Below are positions 1-7,098 of a stretch of DNA of 64,000 nucleotides, one piece after another. The stretch covers positions 2,480,001-2,544,000 of the forward strand of contig NZ_CP038462.1 in assembly GCF_004777465.1 (NCBI RefSeq), read 5' to 3'. The notes under the pieces were generated by a model that had not been told where the DNA came from, ran no database searches, and worked only from the letters and a program-made list of their open reading frames with translations. Numbering within the stretch: position 1 is the first letter of the stretch; the number at the start of each line of letters is the position of its first letter. The translations under genes were made by a program, and so were the position numbers. This stretch comes from Nocardioides daphniae. GTDB lineage: Bacteria > Actinomycetota > Actinomycetes > Propionibacteriales > Nocardioidaceae.

Positions 1-398
1 ACGCCCAGCAGGTTGGTGTTGCGCATGATCAGCGCGATGACGCGGTCGCCCCGGCGCACGGGGACCACCTCGACGCGCACCGGCACGTCGTCGCTCCACT
101 CCGGGTCGCCCTCGCGGATCAGCCGCTGCTGCTCCCACGCCTTGTCGAGCATCCGGCGTCGCCCGGCCGGGACGAAGGTGCCCACGACGTCGTCGACCAG
201 CGCCGTGGGGCCGGTCGTGGGGCGCATCTGGCCCCCGGCCCAGAAGCCGCGGTCGTCCCCGTCACGCAGCCACAGCACGAGGTCGGCGAAGGAGAGGTCG
301 GCGATGATCTGCCAGTCCGCCATCAGCCTCGTCAGCCAGTCCACGTCCGCGTCGTCGAGGTCGGTGTGGGCTCGCACCAGTTCAGTCAGGGAGGGCAC
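1..398 (-). CDS. pdtaS: PdtaS-type sensor histidine kinase, N-terminal part (runs off window start)
   Basis: Only the first ~132 residues are present; the kinase core lies beyond position 1. The visible part begins PSLTELVRAHTDLDDADVDW after a GTG start and reads like the GAF-like N-terminal domain (H_kinase_N) of actinobacterial cytosolic kinases such as M. tuberculosis PdtaS, which phosphorylates the RNA-binding response regulator PdtaR. The GTG at 398 is chosen because a TAGTGT hexamer sits exactly 7 nt upstream, implying a leaderless transcript; there is no Shine-Dalgarno. The neighbourhood (bL37, rsrA, sigH, SRAP, aroA, rsgA) matches the mycobacterial pdtaS-sigH region, which supports the name. 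The assignment rests on the N-terminal domain and synteny only. Confidence 0.75.
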   Translation of the reverse strand, partial: MPSLTELVRAHTDLDDADVDWLTRLMADWQIIADLSFADLVLWLRDGDDRGFWAGGQMRPTTGPTALVDDVVGTFVPAGRRRMLDKAWEQQRLIREGDPEWSDDVPVRVEVVPVRRGDRVIALIMRNTNLLG

Positions 399-405
399 GA
401 GAACC

Positions 406-411
406 ACACTA
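406..411 (-). promoter_or_regulatory. -10 element TAGTGT, leaderless pdtaS promoter
   Basis: TAGTGT on the minus strand ends 7 nt before the GTG start at 398. This spacing puts the transcription start at or next to the start codon. Confidence 0.5.
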
Positions 412-531
412 GGACGCGCTCCGGCCTCCCCCGTCGCTGACGCCCACCAAGGGCCGCGAGAGCGCTCACTTTCGGCCCCTGACTCCTCGGTACCCTCCCC
501 AGATCCATGCCCCGGCTGGCAGGATGGACGC

Positions 532-1383
532 ATGGGTGTTGGGTACTGGCGCGGGGTGGTGCGCGACGGCGTGCACGTGCCGCCCGACCGCACCCTGGGC
601 GACCTCACCGCCGAGCTGACCACCATGCTCGGCTCCCCCGACCCGGAGATCAGGGACGGGCTCGCACTGCAGGTGCTGACCGTCTGGATCGGCCGCGGCG
701 TCTACGACGATCTGCTCGTCGGGCTCGGCGACGGCATGGTGGCAGGGCTCCGGGTCGGCATCGGCGAGACCGGCACCCCGACCGTCTTCCGACGCAGCTG
801 GTCGGCGCGCGTCATCGCGCACGTGCTGCGCCGCGACAACGACGAGCAGCTGCTCCCCCGCGAGGACGTCCTGCGCTGGGGCGACCTGCTGACCAGCTGG
901 CTGCTGCGGGAGCAGGACGTACGCGGCTGGATCCCCGAGCAGGGCACGGCACGCGCCGTGGCGCACGGCGCCGACGCGATCGGAGCACTGGCCGGCTCGC
1001 GCCACCTCGACGCCATGGAGCTCACCGTGCTCCTCGACGTCGTCGCCGACCGCCTGGTGCGGCCCTCCCCGTTGGACCACGGCGAGACCGACCACCTCGC
1101 CGCTGCGACCGTGCAGGTGCTGGCCCGCGAACGGGTCCCCTTCGACGTGGTCGAGCGGTGGGTCGCGCGGGTGGGTGCCGCGGCCGACCCCGAGAGCGTC
1201 CCCGCCTCCTCCGACCCGTGGCTGCGCACCCGCAACGCCCAGGAGCTGCTGCGCTCGCTCCACCTCCAGCTGCTGCTCGGACCGCACCGGCCCAGCACTC
1301 GGGCCGACCTGCTCCTGGCCATCAACGACGCCCTGCGCTCCAGCAACGGACAGCACCTCCCCAGAATGGTGACCGGCAAGTAA
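532..1383 (+). CDS. DUF2785 family protein
   Basis: A 283-residue soluble, helix-rich protein beginning MGVGYWRGVVRDGVHVPPDR. The pattern of acidic/hydrophobic helices with WGDLLTSWLL and RNAQELLRSLHLQLL resembles the DUF2785 family, whose function is not known. No signal peptide or membrane segment is visible. I choose the ATG at 532 because family members start shortly before a similar G-Y-W segment; the frame stays open upstream to 13 but that part is antisense to the kinase gene and has an atypical Ser/Arg-rich composition. The stop codon TAA overlaps the likely -10 of the next gene. Confidence 0.75.
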   Translation: MGVGYWRGVVRDGVHVPPDRTLGDLTAELTTMLGSPDPEIRDGLALQVLTVWIGRGVYDDLLVGLGDGMVAGLRVGIGETGTPTVFRRSWSARVIAHVLRRDNDEQLLPREDVLRWGDLLTSWLLREQDVRGWIPEQGTARAVAHGADAIGALAGSRHLDAMELTVLLDVVADRLVRPSPLDHGETDHLAAATVQVLARERVPFDVVERWVARVGAAADPESVPASSDPWLRTRNAQELLRSLHLQLLLGPHRPSTRADLLLAINDALRSSNGQHLPRMVTGK

Positions 1384-1386
1384 CCT
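1381..1386 (+). promoter_or_regulatory. -10 element TAACCT, leaderless promoter of the ThDP enzyme gene
   Basis: TAACCT is followed by 7 nt and then the ATG at 1394. The hexamer overlaps the stop codon of the preceding gene. Confidence 0.5.
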
Positions 1387-1393
1387 GCGTCAC

Positions 1394-3052
1394 ATGACGG
1401 ACGAGACGACCACAGGCCACGCCGGTGAGCTGGCCGTGACCGCGGCCCGCGCCCACGGGGTGTCGACGATGTTCACGCTCTCGGGTGCCCACGTCTTCCC
1501 GATGTACGACGGTGCCGTCAAGGCCGAGCCTCCGATGCGGCTGCTGGACGTGCGCCACGAGCAGACCGCCGCCTTCGCCGCGGAGGCGACCGGCAAGCTC
1601 ACCCGCACCCCGGGCCTGGCCGTCCTCACCGCCGGCCCCGGCGTCACGAACGGCATCAGCGCGATCGCCCAGGCCCAGTTCAACGGCTCGCCGATGGTGG
1701 TCGTGGGCGGGCGCGCCCCGCAGAACCGGTGGGGCACCGGAAGCCTCCAGGAGCTCGACCAGCCACCCCTGGTCGCCCCGGTGGCGAAGGACGCGCGCAC
1801 CCTCCCCACCGCCGGCGACGTCCTGGGCGGAGTCGACGCCGCCTTCCGCACGGCGGGCAGCTCGCACCGCGGCCCGGTCTTCGTCGACGTGCCGATGGAC
1901 GAGTTCTTCAACAGCGCCTCCGGTCCGACCCCGACCGGCGAGCGGCCGGCTCCCCTCGAGCCGGACGGTGACGCGCTCAGCACGATCGCCGCCCTGCTCG
2001 CCCGCGCGCGACGCCCGGTGCTGGTGCTGGGCACCGACGTCTGGGCCGACCACGCCGAGGAGGCGGCCCTTCGCCTGGTCGAGTCGCTGGGCATCCCCAC
2101 CCTGACCAACGGGATGGGTCGTGGCGTGCTGCCCGCCGGGCACCCCCTCCTCGTGACCAAGGCTCGCGGCCAGGCCCTCGGCACCGCCGACCTGGTGGTC
2201 GTGGTCGGCACGCCGCTGGACTTCCGCCTGGGCTACGGCTCCTTCGGCGGCAAGGACGGTGCCCCGGTCGCCGAGGTGGTCCACGTGGCCGACTCCCCCG
2301 GGCAGGTCTCCGCGCACGCCACCCTGGCCGCCTCGACCGCCGGCGACCTGACGCTGGCCCTCGACGGGATCGCCAGCGCCTTCGAGCGGGCGGGCCAGCG
2401 CCCGGACTGGACGGCCTGGACCACCGACCTGCAGGCAACGGTGGCCGCTACCACCGAGCGGGACCGGGCGCTGCTCTCCGCCGAGGCCGACCCGATCCAC
2501 CCCGCCCGCATCTACGGCGAGCTGGTCCCCCGGCTGGCCGACGACTCCGTGGTGATCGGTGACGGCGGCGACTTCGTGAGCTTCGCCGGCAAGTTCGTGG
2601 AGCCGAAGCGCCCCGGCGGCTGGCTCGACCCCGGTCCGTACGGCTGCCTCGGCGCCGGTCTCGGAGCCGCCATCGCAGCCCGCATCGCCCGCCCCTCGGC
2701 CCAGGTGACCCTGCTGCTCGGCGACGGCGCGGCGGGCTTCTCGCTGATGGACGTCGACACCCTCGTGCGCCACAACCTGCCCGTGGTCATGGTGATGGGC
2801 AACAACTCCGCGTGGGGGCTCGAGAAGGGGCCGATGCAGATGCTCTACGGCTACGACGTCGCCGCCGACCTGGCTCAGCGCACCCGGTACGACGACGTGG
2901 TGAGGTCGCTGGGCGGTGCCGGTGAGACGGTGACCGACCCCCGGCAGATCGGGCCGGCCCTCGACCGGGCCTACGCTTCGGGAGTGCCCTACCTGGTCAA
3001 CGTCATCACCGACGTCGAGGCGGCCTACCCCCGGGCCACGTTCGGCATCTGA
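1394..3052 (+). CDS. ilvG: Thiamine diphosphate enzyme, acetolactate synthase-like (IlvG type)
   Basis: A 552-residue ThDP-dependent enzyme with the usual three domains. The N-terminal PYR domain has the catalytic-type glutamate in RHEQTAAFAAEA (Glu56), the middle domain spans roughly 190-330, and the C-terminal PP domain carries the Mg/ThDP motif GDGAAGFSLMDVDTLV followed by GNN. It resembles M. tuberculosis IlvG-type proteins, which are listed as acetolactate synthase large-subunit paralogues. No regulatory subunit (ilvN) is adjacent and no other ilv gene is nearby, so it may not serve branched-chain amino acid synthesis; a 2-hydroxyacyl-CoA lyase-like or other carboligase role is possible. 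The start is supported by a TAACCT box 7 nt upstream. The reading frame is intact. Confidence 0.8.
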   Translation: MTDETTTGHAGELAVTAARAHGVSTMFTLSGAHVFPMYDGAVKAEPPMRLLDVRHEQTAAFAAEATGKLTRTPGLAVLTAGPGVTNGISAIAQAQFNGSPMVVVGGRAPQNRWGTGSLQELDQPPLVAPVAKDARTLPTAGDVLGGVDAAFRTAGSSHRGPVFVDVPMDEFFNSASGPTPTGERPAPLEPDGDALSTIAALLARARRPVLVLGTDVWADHAEEAALRLVESLGIPTLTNGMGRGVLPAGHPLLVTKARGQALGTADLVVVVGTPLDFRLGYGSFGGKDGAPVAEVVHVADSPGQVSAHATLAASTAGDLTLALDGIASAFERAGQRPDWTAWTTDLQATVAATTERDRALLSAEADPIHPARIYGELVPRLADDSVVIGDGGDFVSFAGKFVEPKRPGGWLDPGPYGCLGAGLGAAIAARIARPSAQVTLLLGDGAAGFSLMDVDTLVRHNLPVVMVMGNNSAWGLEKGPMQMLYGYDVAADLAQRTRYDDVVRSLGGAGETVTDPRQIGPALDRAYASGVPYLVNVITDVEAAYPRATFGI

Positions 3053-3078
3053 CCCCCGACCGCAGCGACTGGAGAGAC

Positions 3079-3465
3079 ATGGACACACCGACGACCCACA
3101 CCGTCGCTTCACCGTCGCCGAGGACGACACGGCCGTCGCGGTCGGCAGCGGCAGCCTCCGCGTGCTGGGCACGCCCCGGTTGATCGCATGGCTGGAGATG
3201 GTGACCTGCGAAGCGGTCGCTCCCTCCCTCCCGCCGGGCGGCACCAGCGTCGGCACCCGGATCGCCGTCGAGACACTCGCGCCGAGCGCGGTCGGTCAGG
3301 TCGTCGAGGTGCAGGCCTCGACGGCGTACGTCGACGGGCGCCCTGCACCGCTTCACCGTCGCCGCCCGCAACGTGGTGGGCGACGCGCCCGGCAAGGTGG
3401 TCGCCTCGGGCGAGATCACCCGTGTCGTCGTCGACGCGGAGAAGTTCATGGCCAAGCTCGCCTGA
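3079..3465 (+). CDS. Thioesterase family protein (hot-dog, FlK-like), frameshifted as sequenced
   Basis: A ~128-residue hot-dog protein read across three segments. It starts MDTPTTHTVA at 3079, moves to another frame near 3100-3107 (FTVAEDDTAVAVGSG then LGTPRLIAWLEMVTCEAV), and returns near 3340 (ALHRFTVAARNVVGDAPGKV to EKFMAKLA). The motif VLGTPRLIAWLEMVTC and the G-T-x-V-G-T-R-I segment fit the small fluoroacetyl-CoA thioesterase-like family, whose members hydrolyse acyl-CoA thioesters. A purine-rich GGAGAG lies before the ATG. The two single-base shifts leave all motifs intact, so an indel error is likelier than decay. It faces the bL37 gene tail to tail across a shared hairpin. Confidence 0.7.
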
Positions 3466-3487
3466 CGGCGACCACGACGAAAAGCAA

Positions 3488-3520
3488 GGACCCCCGGCGC
3501 CGTGAGGCTCGGGGGTCCTG
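3488..3520. terminator. Bidirectional hairpin terminator between thioesterase and bL37 genes
   Basis: AGGACCCCCG and CGGGGGTCCT form a perfect 10-bp stem around a 13-nt loop. A short T run follows on the minus strand (TTTTCG), so it suits the bL37 transcript best. Confidence 0.7.
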
Positions 3521-3532
3521 GTGCTTCAACGC

Positions 3533-3607
3533 TCAGGCGTTGGGGCGCTTGCCGTGGTTCGCGCCCTTCTTCTTGCGAGCGCGGCGCTTGCGACCGGTCT
3601 TGCCCAT
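3533..3607 (-). CDS. 50S ribosomal protein bL37 (24 residues)
   Basis: A 24-residue, Lys/Arg-rich peptide starting MGKTGRKRRARKKK and ending ANHGKRPNA. This matches the small actinobacterial ribosomal protein bL37 seen in mycobacterial 50S structures, where it binds rRNA. The ending N-H-G-K-R-P-N-A is characteristic. An ideal Shine-Dalgarno AGGAGG lies 6 nt upstream of the ATG. Location just downstream of rsrA-sigH is conserved in actinobacteria. It is easily missed because of its size. Confidence 0.88.
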   Translation of the reverse strand: MGKTGRKRRARKKKGANHGKRPNA

Positions 3608-3708
3608 GGTGTCCTCCTGGATGTCAGTGCGGGCCATCTTCTCAAACTCCGGGGCGCGGAGGCCAATCGCCTCCCTGTTCGCCCCGGCGAGAGGCGTACG
3701 TCCGGGGC

Positions 3709-3969
3709 TCAGCCCTCGGTGATGCGGACCTGCACCTCGCGCAGCTGCACCAGGACCCGCTCCCGCAGACCCTCGGGAGCGGACTCGCTGCACGAGCGCG
3801 CGACGACGGTCTTCACCGTGCGCTGGAGGTCGTACTTCTGCAGGCACGGGCCGCACTCGTCGAGGTGCGCCTGGACGGCCGCGCAGTCGGCGCCGTCGAG
3901 CTCGTTGTCCAGGAAGTAGACGATGCGTTCGAGGTAGTCCGCACAGTCGTCGTTGTGCTGGTGGCTCAT
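3709..3969 (-). CDS. rsrA: Mycothiol-system anti-sigma factor RsrA/RshA
   Basis: An 86-residue zinc-containing anti-sigma factor. It carries the ZAS motif H-x3-C-x2-C in HLDECGPCL (about residues 35-42) plus an N-terminal Cys9 and a later Cys, as in Streptomyces RsrA and Mycobacterium RshA. In those proteins disulfide stress oxidises the cysteines, zinc is lost and SigH/SigR is released. The start ATG overlaps the sigH stop (ATGA), so the two are translationally coupled and likely made in a fixed ratio. The acidic N-terminus and Arg-rich C-terminus are typical. Expression would follow the SigH promoter upstream of sigH. Confidence 0.9.
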   Translation of the reverse strand: MSHQHNDDCADYLERIVYFLDNELDGADCAAVQAHLDECGPCLQKYDLQRTVKTVVARSCSESAPEGLRERVLVQLREVQVRITEG

Positions 3970-4580
3970 TGGTCCTCGCCCTTCGTGCTGGCGCCCCCGG
4001 GGAGCAGGTCGTTCTCGCGTACGTAGTCGCTCAGCAGGTCGCGCAGCTGACGGCGGCCACGGTGGAGGCGCGACATCACGGTGCCGATCGGCGTCTCCAT
4101 GATCTCGGCGATCTCCTTGTAGGCGAAGCCCTCGACGTCGGCCAGGTAGACCGCCAGTCGGAACTCCTCCGGCAGCTTCTGCAGCGCCTCCTTGACCTCG
4201 GAGTCGGGGAGGTGCTCGAGCGCCTCGGTCTCGGCCGACTTGAGGCCGGACGAGGTGTGCGACTCGGCACGGGCGAGCTGCCAGTCCTCGACGTCCTCGG
4301 CCATCGACTGCTGCGGCTGCCGCTGCTTCTTGCGGTACACGTTGATGAACGTGTTCGTCAGGATGCGGTAGAGCCAGGCCTTGAGGTTGGTGCCGGCCTT
4401 GAACTGGTGGAACGAGGCGAAGGCCTTCGCGTACGTCTCCTGGACCAGGTCCTCCGCGTCGGCGGGGTTGCGGGTCATCCGCATCGCGGCCGAGTAGAGC
4501 TGGTCGAGGTACTGCATCGCGTCGCGCTCGAAGCGCTGCGCGCGCTGCGCGTCAGTCTCTTCGGTGAGGGAGTCAGTCAT
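3966..4580 (-). CDS. sigH: ECF RNA polymerase sigma factor SigH/SigR (thiol-oxidative stress)
   Basis: A 204-residue group ECF12-type sigma factor. Region 2 is in [20 protein letters not shown] and [20 protein letters not shown]; region 4 is in [20 protein letters not shown] and [16 protein letters not shown]. The high similarity to SigH/SigR, and the coupled RsrA gene, make the role (thiol-oxidative and heat stress response) secure. I place the start at ATG 4580 ([10 protein letters not shown]). The frame is open upstream to a GTG at 4637, so a longer isoform like Streptomyces SigR-prime could exist, but that GTG coincides with the -10 element of the promoter at 4638-4664 and would need another promoter. 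Autoregulation through that promoter is expected. Confidence 0.92.
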   Translation of the reverse strand: MTDSLTEETDAQRAQRFERDAMQYLDQLYSAAMRMTRNPADAEDLVQETYAKAFASFHQFKAGTNLKAWLYRILTNTFINVYRKKQRQPQQSMAEDVEDWQLARAESHTSSGLKSAETEALEHLPDSEVKEALQKLPEEFRLAVYLADVEGFAYKEIAEIMETPIGTVMSRLHRGRRQLRDLLSDYVRENDLLPGGASTKGEDQ

Positions 4581-4637
4581 CGGATCCCACACTACCGTCG
4601 TGTCGTCGGTCGTCAGTGTTGCCAGCACGAGCAGCAC

Positions 4638-4664
4638 AACACGGCCTCATGCGGATTGATTCCC
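4638..4664 (-). promoter_or_regulatory. SigH/SigR-type promoter of sigH-rsrA (GGGAAT-N18-GTT)
   Basis: On the minus strand GGGAAT (4659-4664) is followed by exactly 18 nt and GTT (4638-4640). This equals the published SigR/SigH consensus. The -35 overlaps the 3' end of the upstream hydrolase gene, and the start codon of sigH lies about 50 nt downstream of the expected start site, so sigH would be positively autoregulated. Confidence 0.8.
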
Positions 4665-5306
4665 CACCACGTCACCGGCTGCCTCCCGGACCACCCACTC
4701 CAGCGTTGCCTCCACCACGATCGCCAGCGCCTCCTCCTGCTCCAGGGGCGCCCGCTTGGGCACCTTGAGGGAGTGGTCGGCGTACGGCACGACGCAGACG
4801 TCGACGTCGTCGGGGAACTCCGACGGGGTGCCCATCGTGTCGCGCTCGCCCTGCACCACCAGGGTCGTGACCTCGGCGCCGTGCAGCTCCTCCAGCCGCG
4901 ACTTCTCCGGCTTGCCCGGCGGGTGCAGCGGGAAGGAGAGGGCCAGGCAGCCACTCGCCCCCACCTGCAGGGCGGTACGGGCGGCGGAGCGGGCGCCGGC
5001 CGAGCGACCCCCGACGATGAGCGGCAGGTCCGACGGCATCAGCCCGGCGGCCACGACGAAGGCCTCGTCCAGGGTCGCGGGCGCGGTGGCGATCTTGCGT
5101 CCGGCGCGGCGCCAGGGCTGCTCGAAGAGCGCGACCGTCACGCCCTGCGGCGGCAGCGCCTCGGCCAGGGCCACGAGGTCGATCGCCTCGATGCCACCCC
5201 CGGCGCCGTGGCTGAGCAGGAGCACCGCGACGGGGTCGACGGCGTGGTGGACGACCAGGCGCCCCTCGCCACGCGGCGTCTCGACCAGCTCTTCCTCGAC
5301 CCTCAT
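4647..5306 (-). CDS. Alpha/beta hydrolase of the KANL3/Tex30 type
   Basis: A 219-residue alpha/beta hydrolase. The oxyanion segment is LLLSHGAGGG (about residue 29-38), the nucleophile elbow is GGRSAGARSA (Ser near 103), the acid is likely in VQGERDTMG and the histidine in YADHSLKVP. The lack of a lid domain and the G-R-S-A-G-A-R elbow match bacterial KANL3/Tex30-like hydrolases, whose substrates are unknown. Its ATG overlaps the stop of the SRAP gene (ATGA), so the two are probably co-translated from the SRAP promoter. There is no signal peptide, so it is cytoplasmic. Confidence 0.8.
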   Translation of the reverse strand: MRVEEELVETPRGEGRLVVHHAVDPVAVLLLSHGAGGGIEAIDLVALAEALPPQGVTVALFEQPWRRAGRKIATAPATLDEAFVVAAGLMPSDLPLIVGGRSAGARSAARTALQVGASGCLALSFPLHPPGKPEKSRLEELHGAEVTTLVVQGERDTMGTPSEFPDDVDVCVVPYADHSLKVPKRAPLEQEEALAIVVEATLEWVVREAAGDVVGNQSA

Positions 5307-6151
5307 CTGCGCTCCCTCGTGTCCTTCTTCTCGATCTCCTCGGCGGCGAAGAGGGCGTCCTCGCCCTCCCCTTCCGCCCCGGTGTCGTGGCCCGCGACGT
5401 CCTCGAGCGGCAGCGGCTCCACCAGCTGCGGACCGTTGTTGCGGTGGTTGCCCACGGCTGTCGAGACCGGGTAGGCCTCCAGCACGCCCGGGGCCGCGGG
5501 GACCAGCAGGTCACCGACCTGCTCCACCTCACCCAGCGCGGGGTCGAGCCAGTCGTCCCACCGCTCGCGCTCGACCATCAGCGGCATCCGGTCGTGGATG
5601 TGGCCGAGGTCGTCGGCGGCCTCGGTGGTCAGGACCGTGCAGGTCCACCGGAAGCGATCCGGGTCGTCGTCGGCCCGGTCGGGGTCGCGCCAGATCTCGT
5701 AGAGCCCGGCCATCGCCAGCACGCCGCCGTCGCGGGGCCGGATGAAGTAGGGCTGCTTGACCGGCTTCCCGGCCTTCGTCACCTCCGAGGTCACGTACCA
5801 CTCGTAGTAGCCGTCGGCGGGGAGCAGGCAGCGCCGCGAGCGGAACGCCTTGCGGAAGGCCGGCTTCTCGCTGGCGGTCTCCGCGCGGGCGTTGATCATC
5901 CGGCTGCCGATCGCGGGATCCTTGGCCCACGACGGCACGAGCCCCCACGTCAGCGTGCGCAGCTGCCGCTGGGCCGGCACCGCGGAGCCATCGGCCTCGG
6001 TGCGCGCCGGGCGCTCGAGGACGGCGTACACCTCCTTGGTGGGGGCGACGTTGTAGTCGGCCGCCAGGGGCGCGGGCACCCTGTTCTCGACCACCTCGAA
6101 CTCCTCGACGAGGTCCTCGGGGCGTCGGCTCGACGCGTAGCGACCGCACAT
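5303..6151 (-). CDS. yedK: SOS response-associated peptidase (SRAP/HMCES/YedK)
   Basis: A 282-residue SRAP protein. It begins MCGRYA with the invariant Cys2, which after removal of Met1 forms a thiazolidine crosslink to abasic sites in single-stranded DNA. Other active-site elements are visible: Asn in DYNVAPT, Glu in LPADGYYEW and His in DLGHIHDRMPLMV. The family shields abasic sites from strand breakage. At 282 residues it is somewhat longer than E. coli YedK (222), with an extra acidic C-terminal tail. The start is fixed by Cys2, and TAGGGT lies 6 nt upstream (leaderless). The same gene sits near sigH in mycobacteria. Confidence 0.93.
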   Translation of the reverse strand: MCGRYASSRRPEDLVEEFEVVENRVPAPLAADYNVAPTKEVYAVLERPARTEADGSAVPAQRQLRTLTWGLVPSWAKDPAIGSRMINARAETASEKPAFRKAFRSRRCLLPADGYYEWYVTSEVTKAGKPVKQPYFIRPRDGGVLAMAGLYEIWRDPDRADDDPDRFRWTCTVLTTEAADDLGHIHDRMPLMVERERWDDWLDPALGEVEQVGDLLVPAAPGVLEAYPVSTAVGNHRNNGPQLVEPLPLEDVAGHDTGAEGEGEDALFAAEEIEKKDTRERR

Positions 6152-6157
6152 GCGCCC

Positions 6158-6163
6158 ACCCTA
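6158..6163 (-). promoter_or_regulatory. -10 element TAGGGT, leaderless SRAP promoter
   Basis: TAGGGT on the minus strand, then 6 nt, then the ATG at 6151. Because Cys2 must follow Met1, the start is certain and the leaderless reading is strong. Confidence 0.55.
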
Positions 6164-6193
6164 GCCGCGCTCGGCGCCGCGACGGGGCGTGCG

Positions 6194-7008
6194 TCAGGCG
6201 CGCGCCAGCTCGTCGAGCATCAGGCCGCTGGCCAGGTCGCTGGCGGGCAGGCCCTCGATCCAGACCCGGGCGTCGTGGCCCCGCACGTCGACCCCGTCGA
6301 CGAGTCGGCGCAGCAGCCGGACCTTGACCCCGAGGCGGGCGTCCCGCTCGGCCAGGACGGCGACCCGGTTGACGCCGAGGCGTCCGACCACCTCGGCGGG
6401 GGTAGACGGTGCGCAGGGCCTCCCCCAACGCCGCCATCCGCATCGCCCGCCCGATCGGGTCCCCGCCGCCGTCGCCGCCGTGCCGGTCACGCGGCAGGTC
6501 GACGACGACCAGGGCGTGCGAGTCACGCGGGTGGACGCCACCCGGACGGTGGCGGCGGTAGAGCGTCGACAGGGTGCTGCGCACGTGGGCCAGGCTGGAG
6601 AGCCCGGTCATCGGGTCCTCGCAGCTGATGTGGCTCACCACCGAGAGGGTCGCCTCGCTCCAGGCCGCGACCAGGGCCGCGACCGCCTCGTAGGCGGGGT
6701 CCTCCGCGCGGACCTGCTGCCACGTCGTACGCAGGCTCGCGAGCGTTCGTCCACCGACGCGCCGTCCAGGGCGCTCTCCCGCCCCGCCGCCTCGCAGCAG
6801 CGAGCGGGCAGCCGTCCGAGAGGAGCGCCTCACCGACGCCCTCGAACCCCACGGGGAGCCCCATGCTCCCTCCGGGGGTCGCGAGCGAGGGGTCGAGCGT
6901 GCTCGCGGGAGCCGTGGCGCTCTGGCGCCCCCATGCGGCGAAGATCCCATGGCTCCCTCCTCGTTCGTCGGACCACTCGTGGAAGGGACGGCGCAGGGTG
7001 CCTTCCAT
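6194..7008 (-). CDS. Degenerate GGDEF-like domain protein, frameshifted as sequenced
   Basis: A ~270-residue protein read in three frames. The N-terminal part starts MEGTLRRPFHEWSDERGG at 7008. After a shift near 6770-6790 comes TLASLRTTWQQVRAEDPAY and EDPMTGLSSLAHVRSTLSTL, which looks like the D-x-x-T-G-L start of a diguanylate cyclase domain. After a second shift near 6400-6406 it ends VVGRLGVNRVAVLAERD to LMLDELARA. I see no intact GG(D/E)EF signature, so it is probably catalytically inactive or a binding domain. Both breaks keep plausible sequence on each side. It is divergent from the fused ECF sigma gene (about 90 nt between starts), so the two may share control. Confidence 0.5.
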
Positions 7009-7098
7009 GACGCGATCGGAGAAGTTTTTGCCGACCCGGGCACGTGCTGCCCGAATCGCTACGCTGGTCACGTCCCATCGTCCTCGGATGCGAGTGCC

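Noticed and set aside
13..531. Upstream extension of the DUF2785 frame
   Set aside because: Ser/Arg/Thr-rich and antisense to the kinase gene; family-like sequence begins at 532.
466..1356. Long open frame on the minus strand antisense to the DUF2785 gene
   Set aside because: Pro/His/Gly-rich translation without domain features; typical high-GC shadow of the plus-strand gene.
4581..4637. N-terminal extension of SigH to GTG 4637 as the main start
   Set aside because: That GTG overlaps the -10 GTT of the SigH promoter, so the main transcript cannot encode it; kept only as a possible isoform.
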